The translations under genes and the position numbers were made by a program. A model generated the notes under the pieces. It was not told where the DNA came from. It saw only the letters and a program-made list of their open reading frames with translations, and did not search any database. Source: Methylobacterium sp. Leaf99 (GTDB lineage: Bacteria; Pseudomonadota; Alphaproteobacteria; Rhizobiales; Beijerinckiaceae). From it: a stretch of 64,000 bases of DNA. Shown here one piece after another: positions 1-10,978 of the stretch (within the stretch, counting starts at the first letter, position 1; each line of letters begins with the position of its first letter). The stretch lies in the NCBI RefSeq assembly GCF_001422375.1, contig NZ_LMMU01000001.1:223-64222 (forward strand), written 5' to 3'.

Positions 1-240
1 CCCACGGACTCGTTCTTCAACTTCTTCAAGTCCTCGGCCGTGACGTTCAAGGTCGAAGGCCTGTACGTGAAGCTCGACCAGAACAACCGCAACGCCGGCG
101 CCTTCGCCGTCAACAACGCCGGCGCGACCATCTTCACCAACAGCCCGGGCGTCGTCCTGGCCAGCGGTGGCCGTCAGGTCCGCGACACCGAGTTCGCCGT
201 CGTCCGCGCCGGCCTGAACTACAAGTTCGGCTCGTACTAG
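1..240 (+). CDS. Outer membrane beta-barrel protein, C-terminal fragment (5' end outside window)
   Basis: The reading frame is open from base 1 and ends at TAG 238-240, giving the last 79 residues of a protein. The end, VRAGLNYKFGSY, has the terminal aromatic residue expected of a beta-barrel recognised by the Bam machinery. The segment PTDSFFNFFKSSAVTFKVE closely matches the C-terminal part of the complete 274-aa outer membrane protein at 33425-34249 (PTESFLNFFRSSAVTIKAE), so the two are paralogues of the porin-like family common in Hyphomicrobiales. The N-terminus and signal peptide lie outside the window. Exact function (porin or structural OMP) cannot be told. Confidence 0.85.
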   Translation, partial: PTDSFFNFFKSSAVTFKVEGLYVKLDQNNRNAGAFAVNNAGATIFTNSPGVVLASGGRQVRDTEFAVVRAGLNYKFGSY

Positions 241-293
241 GACCCGACCGGCGCCCCTCGCCGGGCGCCACCGGCTCCACGAACCAACGAAGA

Positions 294-318
294 GCCCGGC
301 CGAAAGGCCGGGCTTTTT
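294..318 (+). terminator. Rho-independent terminator after the OMP gene
   Basis: GCCCGGCC (294-301), a GAAA tetraloop and GGCCGGGC (306-313) form a perfect 8-bp stem followed directly by five T residues (314-318). It lies 54 bases after the OMP stop codon. Confidence 0.9.
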
Positions 319-464
319 CGCGTTCCGGCCATGGCCCGAAACGAATCGTTGCATCCGGAACGGCGGAGTTTGCGTTGAGCCCCTGACAAAAGCCGATGGC
401 ATCCCCCATCTGTGAACCGCCAGGGCGGTGACGACGCCGCCGGCTTGCCCAGGAGGACGACTCC

Positions 465-1178
465 ATGAACAGCGAAGAACGCGACGTCATCGGCGGCATT
501 TTCCAGCGCCTGGAGCAGGCCGCGAGCCAGCCCCGCGATTTGGAAGCCGAGCGCTTCATTGCCGAGAAGCTGCGCGCCCAGCCCTACGCGCCCTACGCGA
601 TGGCGCAGCTCATCTACGTGCAGGAAGAGGCGATCAAGAGCCTGAACCAGCAGCTCGAGCAGGCCAAACAGGCGGGCCAGCAGCAGCCTCAGGGCGGTGG
701 CGGCTTCCTGTCGAGCATCTTCGGTGGCGGATCGCAGCGTCAGGAGCCGCAGCGTCCGGCGGGTCAGGCCTGGGGCAACCAGGGCCAGCCGCAGCCGGGA
801 TACGGTCAGCAGCAGCCTGGTTACGGCCAGCAGCCCGGCTATGGCGGTCCCCAGCAGGGCGGGCCCTGGAGTGGTCAGCAGCAGGCACCGGCGCGTGGCG
901 GCGGCTTCATGGCGACCGCGCTGCCGATGGCGGCGGGCGCGGCAGGCGGCATGCTGCTCGGCAGCGCCTTGTCAAACGCGTTCGCGGGCGGTCATTCGTC
1001 CCTCGGGAGCTCGGCTGCGGCGGGACTGCCCGCAGCGGGTGCGGCGGCAGGCGGCGATTCCGACCTCGGCTCGGCGCTCGGCGGCGGCAACGACTTCCAG
1101 GAAGCATCCTTCGGCGGCGACGCGGGCGATGATTTCGGCGGCGACCTCGGCGGCGGCGGCGACGACGATTGGGTGTGA
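465..1178 (+). CDS. DUF2076 domain-containing protein
   Basis: 237 aa with a strong AGGAGG ribosome binding site at 451-456, 8 bases before the ATG. Residues 1-70 are a charged helical region (QLIYVQEEAIKSLNQQLEQA) typical of DUF2076. Residues about 70-145 are Gln/Gly/Pro rich with imperfect QQPGYG repeats. A Gly/Ala hydrophobic stretch follows (about 149-170, MATALPMAAGAAGGMLLGSA), then an Asp/Gly-rich acidic tail ending DDDWV. The hydrophobic stretch may be membrane-associated. The family is described as putative periplasmic or membrane-linked and has no established reaction. It is monocistronic, between a terminator and a convergent L,D-transpeptidase gene. Confidence 0.85.
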   Translation: MNSEERDVIGGIFQRLEQAASQPRDLEAERFIAEKLRAQPYAPYAMAQLIYVQEEAIKSLNQQLEQAKQAGQQQPQGGGGFLSSIFGGGSQRQEPQRPAGQAWGNQGQPQPGYGQQQPGYGQQPGYGGPQQGGPWSGQQQAPARGGGFMATALPMAAGAAGGMLLGSALSNAFAGGHSSLGSSAAAGLPAAGAAAGGDSDLGSALGGGNDFQEASFGGDAGDDFGGDLGGGGDDDWV

Positions 1179-1225
1179 TCCCCAAAACCCGGCCGTCCTC
1201 GGGCGGCCGGGTCGAAGGGAATTCG

Positions 1226-1260
1226 AAGGACCGGCTCCGCGCCCCGCGGAACCGGTCCTT
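1226..1260. terminator. Bidirectional terminator hairpin between convergent genes
   Basis: AAGGACCGG...TCCGCG pairs with CGCGGA...CCGGTCCTT (one C/A mismatch, CCC loop), giving a stem of about 15 bp. It sits between the stops of the DUF2076 gene (1178) and the L,D-transpeptidase gene (1268). Only short T-rich runs flank it, so termination strength on each strand is inferred. Confidence 0.6.
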
Positions 1261-1267
1261 CCTCGTT

Positions 1268-2050
1268 TCAGAGCACTTCGACGCGGGTGCCCACCGGGGT
1301 ACGTTCGTAGAGGTCGATGACGTCCTCGTTCATCATTCGGATGCAGCCCGACGAGACCGACTGGCCGATGGTGTGCGGCTCGTTGGTGCCGTGGATGCGA
1401 TAGAGCGACGAGCCGAGATAGAGGGCGCGCGCTCCGAGCGGGTTGCCGGGGCCGCCGGCCATGTGGCGCGGCAGGTCGGGACGTCGCCGGATCATCTCCG
1501 ACGGCGGGGTCCAATCCGGCCATTCGCGCTTCTGGCTGATGGATTTCAGGCCCGACCAGGCGAAGCCCGGCCGCCCGACGCCGATGCCGTAACGGATCGC
1601 CTTGCCGCCGGGCTGGACGAGGTAGAGAAACTTCGTCGGCGTATCGACCACGATGGTGCCCGGCTGCCGGCCGCCGTCGTAGTCCACGACCTGGCGCGCG
1701 AAGCGTGGGTCGGGCGTGCGGGCGATGGTCTCCGCTCCTGACCTCGCATGGGCTGCGATCGGGTCCCGCTCGTCCGCCTGCGGCAGGGCTGCGAGGCGCA
1801 TGCGTGCGGGCGCGACATCGGCGGGGGCCTGCGGCATTGCCTCGGGGAGGCGATCACCCGACGAGAGGCGGCGCGGGATGGCGCCCTCGGTCCGGCCAGT
1901 CGTCCGCACCGGACCCGACGGGGGAGCCTCGCTCATCAGGAACTCGATGAACCCGCCGCCGTAGCCGCCCGGACCCGCCTGCGCCTGTGCGGCCCCGCCG
2001 CCCAGCACCATCGCCAGGCCGGATACGGCCACCCACCATTCGAACCGCAT
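1268..2050 (-). CDS. L,D-transpeptidase (YkuD domain), periplasmic
   Basis: 260 aa. The start chosen is the ATG at 2050, preceded by GGAGGGATC; a longer frame begins at 2068. A signal peptide is evident (MRFEWWVAVSGLAMVLGGG, cleavage near AQAQA). A low-complexity Pro/Arg linker leads to a C-terminal YkuD domain with the catalytic signature HGTN...SSGCIRM (His about 220, nucleophile Cys about 236). Such enzymes form 3-3 cross-links in peptidoglycan or attach outer membrane proteins to it. The family usually acts in the periplasm and is abundant in Hyphomicrobiales. It is a single gene, convergent with the DUF2076 gene. Confidence 0.9.
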   Translation of the reverse strand: MRFEWWVAVSGLAMVLGGGAAQAQAGPGGYGGGFIEFLMSEAPPSGPVRTTGRTEGAIPRRLSSGDRLPEAMPQAPADVAPARMRLAALPQADERDPIAAHARSGAETIARTPDPRFARQVVDYDGGRQPGTIVVDTPTKFLYLVQPGGKAIRYGIGVGRPGFAWSGLKSISQKREWPDWTPPSEMIRRRPDLPRHMAGGPGNPLGARALYLGSSLYRIHGTNEPHTIGQSVSSGCIRMMNEDVIDLYERTPVGTRVEVL

Positions 2051-2291
2051 GATCCCTCCTGCCGACACCTGCGACCCGTTGGGGTCTCGTCCGGTCGAGG
2101 ATCATGGGCGGAGGGTCCGTGTCCGGTGAAGGAACGTGGTGAATCCTTCACGAAAACGGGGTGAGACGGAGGCTACGAGGATTCAGCGTGAACGCGCGGT
2201 AAAGGTTGCCCGATCGTTGCGCCATTCAAGAAATGGCAACCAGTTTGGCCGATGGTCTCAGCGCTGACCTCTGGCGGGCTTGATCTCACCG

Positions 2292-3026
2292 ATGACCACG
2301 AAACGTTACCGCATCGAAGACAGCCTCGGCATCGCCGCGAGCGTAACGGTTCCGGAGGCGGCCGTGCCCTCCGAGGCCGTGACCCTGAACAACACCCGCC
2401 TCGAAGAAATCCTGTCGGCAATCCAGGACCTGCGGCGCGTCACTCAGACCAGCACCGTGGAGACCGTGGAGGCTTGCCGGCGCGAGCTGAGCGAAGCCTT
2501 CGCCATGCGCTCCGAGCTCGACATCATGAAGGATGCGATCACCCGCACCAAGCAGGAGATCGCCACGCTCTACCGCTCCGAGAACACCGGCAAGGGCATG
2601 CGCCGGGTGGCTGGGGAACTCGACGCCGTTGTCGACTCCACCGAGCAGGCCACGAGCACCATCCTGGGCGCCATCGAGGAGATCGAGACCAACGCCAGCA
2701 TGCTGCGCGCCATGACCACCACCATGGCGGGCCGCGAGAACATCGACGCCATCCTCGAGCGCGTGGTCATCGCCTTCGAGGCCTGCAATTTCCAGGATCT
2801 CACCGGCCAGCGCATCAACAAGATCGTCGGCGTGTTGAAATTCATCGAGGAGCACCTCGACCGGATGATCGACGCCTGGGGCGGCCTCGACACGTTCAGC
2901 GAACTTCTCGGCGTCAACGGCGGCAAGATCGACATCGAGGACGAGAGCTCGCTCCTCAACGGGCCGAAGCTCGCCGGCGACGACGGTCACGTCGATCAGG
3001 GCGACATCGACGCCCTGTTCGACTGA
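2292..3026 (+). CDS. cheZ: CheZ-type chemotaxis protein phosphatase
   Basis: 244 aa from the ATG at 2292; a TTG at 2280 would add four residues. The protein is almost wholly helical. It carries the CheZ active-site signature FQDLTGQ (about 167-173), whose first Gln activates the water that dephosphorylates CheY-P, followed by RINKIVGVLKFIEEHL. The acidic C-terminal peptide DQGDIDALFD, after a flexible Gly/Asp linker, matches the CheY-tethering tail of CheZ. It stands alone, 42 bases before uvrC and away from any che operon. Family assignment is firm; which CheY it serves is unknown. Confidence 0.88.
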   Translation: MTTKRYRIEDSLGIAASVTVPEAAVPSEAVTLNNTRLEEILSAIQDLRRVTQTSTVETVEACRRELSEAFAMRSELDIMKDAITRTKQEIATLYRSENTGKGMRRVAGELDAVVDSTEQATSTILGAIEEIETNASMLRAMTTTMAGRENIDAILERVVIAFEACNFQDLTGQRINKIVGVLKFIEEHLDRMIDAWGGLDTFSELLGVNGGKIDIEDESSLLNGPKLAGDDGHVDQGDIDALFD

Positions 3027-3068
3027 TCGCCCCTTCCCTCGCGAATCCGGGCGGCTTAGATCAGCCCC

Positions 3069-5135
3069 ATGAGCCGCGAGAACAACCGCGAGACCGCGAA
3101 ACACAAGAGCCTCTCGGACGTGCCGCCGGAGGATCTCGACGAGGGGGACGAGGCGGACGACGCCACCGAACTCTCACAGACCGACGAATCCCCCGAAATC
3201 GATTTCGATTTCGAGGAGGGCGCGGTGAAGGCCGGGACGGAGATCATCCGCCGGTTCTGGTCCACCCTGCCGTCGGGGCCGGGCGTCTACCGGATGTTCG
3301 ATGCCAAGGGCGACGTGCTCTACGTCGGCAAGGCGAAGAACCTGAAGGCCCGCGTCGGCTCCTACGCCCGCGGCCAGGCGCATTCCAATCGCATCGCCCG
3401 GATGATCTCGCAGACCGCGGCGATGGAGTTCGTCACCACCGCCACCGAGACCGAGGCGCTGCTGCTCGAGGCCAACCTCATCAAGCAGTTGAAGCCGCGC
3501 TTCAACGTGCTGATGCGGGATGACAAGTCGTTCCCCTACATCCTGGTCACGGCCGATTCTGAGGCGCCGCAGATCGTCAAGCATCGCGGCGCCCGCCGGC
3601 GCAAGGGCAGCTATTACGGGCCGTTCGCCAACGTCTGGGCGGTCAACCGCACGGTCAACGCCCTCCAGCGCGCGTTCCTGCTGCGGACCTGCACGGACAG
3701 CTACTACGAGAACCGCACCCGGCCGTGCCTGCTCTACCAGATCAAGCGCTGCGCCGGCCCGTGCACGGGCGAGATCGCCCTGCCCGAGTATCAGGCGCTG
3801 GCCGACAACGCGAAGGCGTTCCTCGCCGGCAAGTCCAACGCCGTGAAGGACCGCATGCGGGAGGAGATGCAGGCGGCCTCCGAACTGATGGAGTTCGAGC
3901 GCGCGGCGCGGTTTCGCGACCGGATCTCCGCGCTGTCGGCGATCCAGGGGACGCAAGGGGTCAACACGCAAGGCGTCGAGGAGGCCGACGTGTTCGCCCT
4001 CGACGAGCAGGCCGGGCAGTTCTGCATCGAGGTGTTCTTCTTCCGCAACTTCCAGAACTGGGGCAACCGCGCCTACTTTCCGAAGGCCGACCGCAGCATG
4101 ACGGCCGACGAGGTGCTGGCCTCGTTCATGGGCCAGTTCTACGACGACAAGCCGGCCCCGCGCCTCGTCCTCGTGTCCCACGTCATCGAGGACGCCGAGC
4201 TCCTCGCCGCCGCCCTGTCGAGCCGCACTGACTACCGGGTCGACATCCACCTGCCCCAGCGCGGCGAGCGCAAGAACCTCGTCGAGTACGCCCAGCGCAA
4301 CGCCAAGGAGGCTTTGGGCCGGCGCCTCGCCGACACCGCCTCGCAGGGCAAGCTGCTGGTGGCCCTCGGGCAGTCGTTCGGGCTGGCGGCGGCGCCGCGC
4401 CGGATCGAGGTCTACGACAACTCGCACATCATGGGCACGAACGCGGTCGGCGGCATGATCGTCGCCGGGCCGACGGGCTTCGCCAAGACCCATTACCGCA
4501 CCTTCAACATCAAGTCCGAAGAGCTGACCCCGGGCGACGATTATGGGATGATGCGCGAGGTGCTGCAGCGCCGGTTCAAGCGGCTGGTGAAGGAGAATCC
4601 GCGCAATCCCATCCAGGCGGCCATCGCCGATGCGGAGCCGGCCGAGGTTGCCATGCCCGAGGTCGATTCCGAGACCATGCCGGTCTGGCCCGACCTCGTT
4701 CTCATCGACGGCGGCAAGGGGCAGCTGGACGCCGCGCGCACGGCCCTGGAAGAGATGGGCGTCACCGACGTCGCCCTCGTCGGCATCGCCAAGGGGCGCG
4801 ACCGCGATGCCGGGCGCGAGACCTTCTTCGTGCCGGGGCGCCCGCCGTTCAAGCTGCCGCCCCGCGACCCGACCCTGTACTTCGTCCAGCGCCTGCGCGA
4901 CGAGGCCCACCGCTTCGCCATCGGCACCCACCGGGCCAAGCGCAAGCGCGAAATGATCAAGAACCCCCTCGACGAGATTGCCGGCATCGGTCCGACGCGC
5001 AAGCGCGCGCTCCTGCACCATTTCGGCACCGTGAAGGCGATCCAGCGGGCGGCTTTCGAGGATTTGGCGAAGACGCCCGGCGTCAACGCGGCCACGGCGC
5101 GCGCCGTTTACGACTTCTTCCACGCCCAATCCTGA
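3069..5135 (+). CDS. uvrC: Excinuclease ABC subunit C
   Basis: 688 aa. UvrC makes both incisions around a lesion held by UvrA/UvrB in nucleotide excision repair. A GIY-YIG nuclease domain starts near residue 65 (GPGVYRMFD...[14 protein letters not shown]). It is followed by a Cys cluster, a UVR domain that binds UvrB ([13 protein letters not shown]), the C-terminal RNase H-like nuclease ([28 protein letters not shown]) and a tandem helix-hairpin-helix ([15 protein letters not shown]). About 60 acidic N-terminal residues ([14 protein letters not shown]) are an extension beyond the usual length. The next gene, pgsA, follows after 48 bases, so co-transcription is likely. Confidence 0.97.
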   Translation: MSRENNRETAKHKSLSDVPPEDLDEGDEADDATELSQTDESPEIDFDFEEGAVKAGTEIIRRFWSTLPSGPGVYRMFDAKGDVLYVGKAKNLKARVGSYARGQAHSNRIARMISQTAAMEFVTTATETEALLLEANLIKQLKPRFNVLMRDDKSFPYILVTADSEAPQIVKHRGARRRKGSYYGPFANVWAVNRTVNALQRAFLLRTCTDSYYENRTRPCLLYQIKRCAGPCTGEIALPEYQALADNAKAFLAGKSNAVKDRMREEMQAASELMEFERAARFRDRISALSAIQGTQGVNTQGVEEADVFALDEQAGQFCIEVFFFRNFQNWGNRAYFPKADRSMTADEVLASFMGQFYDDKPAPRLVLVSHVIEDAELLAAALSSRTDYRVDIHLPQRGERKNLVEYAQRNAKEALGRRLADTASQGKLLVALGQSFGLAAAPRRIEVYDNSHIMGTNAVGGMIVAGPTGFAKTHYRTFNIKSEELTPGDDYGMMREVLQRRFKRLVKENPRNPIQAAIADAEPAEVAMPEVDSETMPVWPDLVLIDGGKGQLDAARTALEEMGVTDVALVGIAKGRDRDAGRETFFVPGRPPFKLPPRDPTLYFVQRLRDEAHRFAIGTHRAKRKREMIKNPLDEIAGIGPTRKRALLHHFGTVKAIQRAAFEDLAKTPGVNAATARAVYDFFHAQS

Positions 5136-5183
5136 TACATCCAGGCCTGAGCGGGCCGTCCCCTCATGAGAGAGGCATAGCGG

Positions 5184-5819
5184 TTGACCCCCACCCCACC
5201 CCATGGTTTCACCGCGCCGATGGAGCCGACCCCAACCCGTCGCCGTTCACCGGCCTGGACGCTCGCGAACTGTCTGACCTACGGGCGGCTCGTGGCGGTG
5301 CCCGTCGTCGTCGCCCTGCTGTACTGGCCGGTGGAGAACACCGCCCGCTTCGCAGCCCTCGGCGTCTACATCCTGGCCGCCATCACCGACTACCTCGACG
5401 GCTACGTGGCGCGAACCTACGACCAGAGCTCGGCCCTGGGGCGGATGCTCGACCCCATCGCCGACAAGCTATTGGTGGCCGCCTGCCTCCTCATGCTCGC
5501 CGCCGACACCACCATCCACGGTTGGACCCTGTGGGCGGCCATCGTGATCCTGTGCCGGGAGATCCTGGTCTCGGGCCTGCGCGAGTATCTGGCGGAGCTG
5601 AAAGTCGGCGTGCCGGTGAGCCGTGTCGCCAAGTGGAAGACCACCCTGCAACTCATCGCCATCGGTTTCCTCGTGGCGGGTCCCGCCGGCGAGACGATCC
5701 TGCCGGGTACGATCCAGACCGGAACCTACCTGCTGTGGATCGCCGCAGCCCTGACGCTCTACACCGGGTGGGACTACATGCGGGCGGGGATCAAGCACGT
5801 CATCGACGACCCACGCTGA
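5184..5819 (+). CDS. pgsA: CDP-diacylglycerol--glycerol-3-phosphate 3-phosphatidyltransferase
   Basis: 211 aa from a TTG at 5184 with AGAGAGG upstream; an ATG at 5220 is an alternative (199 aa). It is an inner-membrane enzyme that makes phosphatidylglycerol phosphate, the committed step to PG and cardiolipin. The CDP-alcohol phosphotransferase motif DG-x2-AR-x8-G-x3-D-x3-D is complete (DG 72-73, AR 76-77, G86, D90, D94; LDGYVART...GRMLDPIAD). Several membrane segments follow. moaD begins 10 bases after its stop, so pgsA and moaD form an operon, an arrangement common in Alphaproteobacteria. Confidence 0.95.
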   Translation: MTPTPPHGFTAPMEPTPTRRRSPAWTLANCLTYGRLVAVPVVVALLYWPVENTARFAALGVYILAAITDYLDGYVARTYDQSSALGRMLDPIADKLLVAACLLMLAADTTIHGWTLWAAIVILCREILVSGLREYLAELKVGVPVSRVAKWKTTLQLIAIGFLVAGPAGETILPGTIQTGTYLLWIAAALTLYTGWDYMRAGIKHVIDDPR

Positions 5820-5829
5820 GAGGCTCGCC

Positions 5830-6081
5830 ATGAAGCTCGTCTATTTCGCCTGGGTGCGCGAGCGCATCGGCAAGGCCGAGGAGGTGGTGGATCTGCCCGC
5901 GGGCCTCGACACCGTCGCGGATCTCCTCCGGTGGCTGCGCGGCCGGGGCGAGGAATACGCCTACGCGTTCGAGGGCGACGGTGTGGTGCGGGTGGCCATC
6001 GACCGCATCCACGCGAAATCGACTGCGCCCCTGGCCGGTGCCTCGGAAATCGCGTTCTTCCCACCGATGACCGGCGGCTGA
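5830..6081 (+). CDS. moaD: Molybdopterin synthase sulfur-carrier subunit MoaD
   Basis: 83 aa, ubiquitin-like fold, starting MKLVYFAWVRERIGKAEE and ending PPMTGG. The C-terminal Gly-Gly is adenylylated and thiocarboxylated, then donates sulfur to precursor Z on MoaE to make molybdopterin. It lies 10 bases after pgsA. The partner gene moaE, often next in line, is absent: the 221 bases that follow hold no reading frame for it, and glmM is convergent beyond. mobA, a later step of the same pathway, is at 29603. Confidence 0.93.
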   Translation: MKLVYFAWVRERIGKAEEVVDLPAGLDTVADLLRWLRGRGEEYAYAFEGDGVVRVAIDRIHAKSTAPLAGASEIAFFPPMTGG

Positions 6082-6302
6082 GACTGTCCGCTCGCCGCTC
6101 GGGGGCTTCTCCTGTCCGAACCGGGGTTCATCAGTCGGCAGACGGAACGCAGGCGCCCCGGTCGCCCCCCCCTCGCCGCGACCCAGTTCTGACATGTCGG
6201 GATGGGAGCGCCAACGTCATCGGCGAGCGCCGAGCCAGAGGAAACAGGGCGTCCCGTGCGGCACCGAAAACCATCGGGTCGCCGAAGACGATCCGTAGCC
6301 GA

Positions 6303-7646
6303 TCAGGCGGCGGCCTTCGCCACGGCGTCCACCACCGTGTCGACGACATCCGATACCAGGGTGCGGTCGTCGCCCTCGGCCATCACGCGGATCACCGGTT
6401 CGGTGCCCGATGCGCGGATCACGAGGCGTCCGGTGTTGCCGAGGCGCTCGCGGGCCTGGGCGATGGCGGTGATGACGGCGTCCGCCCGAAGGGGCTCGCC
6501 CGCGCGGTAGCGGACGTTGCGCAGGATCTGCGGCAACGGGTCGAAGCAGTGGCAGACCTCGCTCACGGGCCGGTCCGAGCGCTTGACCACGCTGAGGAGC
6601 TGGAGGGCGGCGACGAGGCCGTCGCCGGTGGTGGCGTAGTCCGACATGATGATGTGGCCCGATTGCTCGCCGCCGAGGTTGTAGCCGTGCTCGCGCATGT
6701 GCTCGAGGACGTAGCGATCGCCCACCGCCGTGCGCGCCAGGGACAAGCCGATGCCGCCGAGATAGCGCTCGAGGCCGAGGTTGGACATGATCGTCGCCAC
6801 CAGCCCCGGCTGGGTCAGGCGGTCGTCCTCCTGCCATGAGCGGGCGACGACGGCCATGAGTTGGTCGCCGTCGACGGACTGGCCCTTCTCGTCGACGATG
6901 AGGACGCGGTCGGCGTCGCCGTCGAGGGCGATGCCGATGTCGGCCCGCAACTCGCGGACCTTGGCGGCGAGGGCCGCCGGTGCCGTCGAACCGACGTCCT
7001 GGTTGATGTTGAAGCCGTCCGGCTCGACGCCGATGCCGATCACCTCGGCGCCGAGTTCCCACAGGGTTTCGGGCGCGACGCGGTAGGCCGCGCCGTTGGC
7101 GCAATCGACCACGATGCGCAGGCCGTCGAGGGTGACGTTGCGCGGGAGCGAACGCTTGGCGAACTCGATGTAGCGGGCATGCACGCTCTCGATGCGCTTG
7201 GCCCGGCCGAGGTCGCGCGAGCCGGACAGGCGCTTGTGCAGCTCGCCGTCGATGAGGGCCTCGATCTCGCGCTCGACCTCGTCGCTGAGCTTGAACCCAT
7301 CGGGCCCGAACAGCTTGATGCCGTTGTCCTCGAACGGGTTGTGCGAGGCCGAGATCATCACCCCGATATCGGCGCGCATGGAGCGGGTCAGCATCGCCAC
7401 CGCCGGCGTCGGCATCGGCCCGAGCTGGAGCACGTCCATGCCGACGGAGGTGAAGCCCGCAATCAGGGCGGTCTCGATCATGTAGCCGGACAGGCGGGTG
7501 TCCTTGCCGATGACCACACGGTGGCGGTGGTCGCCGCGCTGGAAGATGATGCCGGCCGCCTGCCCGACCTTCAGGGCGAGTTCCGGCGTGATGACGCCGT
7601 TGGCGCGGCCCCGGATGCCGTCGGTTCCGAAATACTTGCGCGACAT
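6303..7646 (-). CDS. glmM: Phosphoglucosamine mutase
   Basis: 447 aa from ATG 7646 ([16 protein letters not shown]); the frame is open 75 bases further upstream but the family starts here. It converts glucosamine-6-P to glucosamine-1-P for UDP-GlcNAc, feeding peptidoglycan and LPS. It has the phosphoserine loop [16 protein letters not shown] near residue 100, the metal loop DGDADR, and the sugar-binding GEQSGH and phosphate-binding [12 protein letters not shown] motifs. It is downstream of ftsH on the same strand (255 bases apart, with a hairpin between), the conserved alphaproteobacterial ftsH-glmM order. Confidence 0.97.
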   Translation of the reverse strand: MSRKYFGTDGIRGRANGVITPELALKVGQAAGIIFQRGDHRHRVVIGKDTRLSGYMIETALIAGFTSVGMDVLQLGPMPTPAVAMLTRSMRADIGVMISASHNPFEDNGIKLFGPDGFKLSDEVEREIEALIDGELHKRLSGSRDLGRAKRIESVHARYIEFAKRSLPRNVTLDGLRIVVDCANGAAYRVAPETLWELGAEVIGIGVEPDGFNINQDVGSTAPAALAAKVRELRADIGIALDGDADRVLIVDEKGQSVDGDQLMAVVARSWQEDDRLTQPGLVATIMSNLGLERYLGGIGLSLARTAVGDRYVLEHMREHGYNLGGEQSGHIIMSDYATTGDGLVAALQLLSVVKRSDRPVSEVCHCFDPLPQILRNVRYRAGEPLRADAVITAIAQARERLGNTGRLVIRASGTEPVIRVMAEGDDRTLVSDVVDTVVDAVAKAAA

Positions 7647-7847
7647 GGTTTTCGCGATCCGTCTTTTGTTGGCTGCGATGGCGCTTGTCGGATATGGGGC
7701 GGTCCCGGTCCGTCCCACCAAGCCGCCCTCCTGAACGTCGGTCCGCTGAGCTTGATGCGTCGAGCCTGAAGGACCGGTTGAGAAAGACGGGCGGCCCGAT
7801 CCGCGGCGGTGGGAGACTCCGATGCGGTGAACGGCCCCCGGATATGC

Positions 7848-7873
7848 GTGAGCCCGCCGGGGGGCGGGCTCAC
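7848..7873 (-). terminator. Strong hairpin downstream of ftsH
   Basis: GTGAGCCCGCC (7848-7858), loop GGGG and GGCGGGCTCAC (7863-7873) make a perfect 11-bp stem 28 bases beyond the ftsH stop. No T-tract follows on the minus strand, so it may be a terminator, an attenuating hairpin or an mRNA 3'-end stabiliser. Confidence 0.5.
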
Positions 7874-7901
7874 GGAATCGTCGCCTCGGTTCGATGGAGG
7901 A

Positions 7902-9824
<1,923 letters not shown>

Positions 9825-9874
9825 CGATCAATCCCTGGGGGGGCATCCGGGCCCGCGGCGCGAATGGGCGGTTA

Positions 9875-10978
9875 TCAGTCCGGACACTCCAGGCCAATGT
9901 AGGCAGCCCCGTCTCCCTTGCCAAGTAAATCGCGTGCGCCTGCGGCAAGGCCGTCCCCAGCCCCATCGCGATCGGTCCGTGCGGGCGCGGCCGCGAGGGT
10001 GAGCCCCCTGACCCGCGTCAGGGAAACCAGCATCCCCGCCAGGGTCCGGCGCAGGGGTGTCCGATCCCGGAGGGCGGGGCGCAGGGCTTCGAGCACAAGG
10101 GATTCGATCCGCTCCAGGCGCGGCCGCCCCGCCCCGGCCTCTGCGAGGGCCTGGATGAGGACACGGATCAGGATGGCGTCCGGCAGGGCGGCCAGGCTCG
10201 ACGCGTCGAGGCGGACTAGGCTGGGACCGTCGGCCGGACGGCGCGCCGCCAGATAGGCGGTGCGCGCGGTCTGCGTCAGGGCTTCGTCGTCGCGGGCACA
10301 GCGTGCGGCGAGACGCGTCAGACGCGTGTCGCTCAAGCCCTCGCGGGCGAGGTCCGGCAGGAGGCGACGCAGCCGAGCCCGGGTGAAGCGCGGATCGGCG
10401 TTCGATTCATCCTGGACGGGGACAAGTCCATGCGCCGCGCAATAGGCGACGAGGTCGGCCTTCGGTCGGTGGAGGAACGGCCGCCCGAGACGGACCGCGC
10501 CGACGAGGAGGCGCACGGCCCGCATGCCGGCGAGACCCGCCGGGCCGCTCCCGGCCAGGAGCCGCATGAGGACGGTTTCGGCCTGATCGTCGCGGGTGTG
10601 CCCGGTCAGCACCCACCCGACCCCGAGATCGTTCGCGTGATCGCCCAGCAGCCCGTACCGGGCCGAGCGAGCCGCCGCCTGAAGGCCGTTGGTGGGCTTC
10701 GGACCGGTCCAGACGAGGGTGCGGTGCGGCAGGCCGAGGTTCCGGGCCATCGCCGCGACGCCCTCGGCCTCCGAGGCCGAGGCGGCCCGCAACCCGTGAT
10801 CCACGGTGGCGACGTGGAGGGAGACCGTCGGTCCGGCCCGGAGGGCGGCCCGCATCAGAGCCGTCGAATCGGGGCCGCCCGAGACGGCGAGGAGCACGCC
10901 GCCATGCGGGATCGTAGGGGCGACGAAGGGAGCGAGTTCCGCCTCGATGGCGGCGGGGTCGAACGCCGTTACGGTCAC
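9875..10978 (-). CDS. tilS: tRNA(Ile)-lysidine synthase
   Basis: 367 aa. It modifies C34 of tRNA-Ile(CAU) to lysidine, switching its decoding from AUG to AUA. The N-type ATP-pyrophosphatase P-loop SGGPDST is near residue 34, followed by VATVDHGLR and the TGHTRDDQAETVLMRL motif. The GTG start overlaps the TGA of cpoB by 4 bases, so translation is coupled. The C-terminal region is shorter than in E. coli TilS, as in many Alphaproteobacteria. Confidence 0.95.
   Translation of the reverse strand: MTVTAFDPAAIEAELAPFVAPTIPHGGVLLAVSGGPDSTALMRAALRAGPTVSLHVATVDHGLRAASASEAEGVAAMARNLGLPHRTLVWTGPKPTNGLQAAARSARYGLLGDHANDLGVGWVLTGHTRDDQAETVLMRLLAGSGPAGLAGMRAVRLLVGAVRLGRPFLHRPKADLVAYCAAHGLVPVQDESNADPRFTRARLRRLLPDLAREGLSDTRLTRLAARCARDDEALTQTARTAYLAARRPADGPSLVRLDASSLAALPDAILIRVLIQALAEAGAGRPRLERIESLVLEALRPALRDRTPLRRTLAGMLVSLTRVRGLTLAAAPARTDRDGAGDGLAAGARDLLGKGDGAAYIGLECPD

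Noticed and set aside
3174..5204. 676-codon minus-strand frame opposite uvrC
   Set aside because: Shadow of uvrC; no ribosome site or domain.
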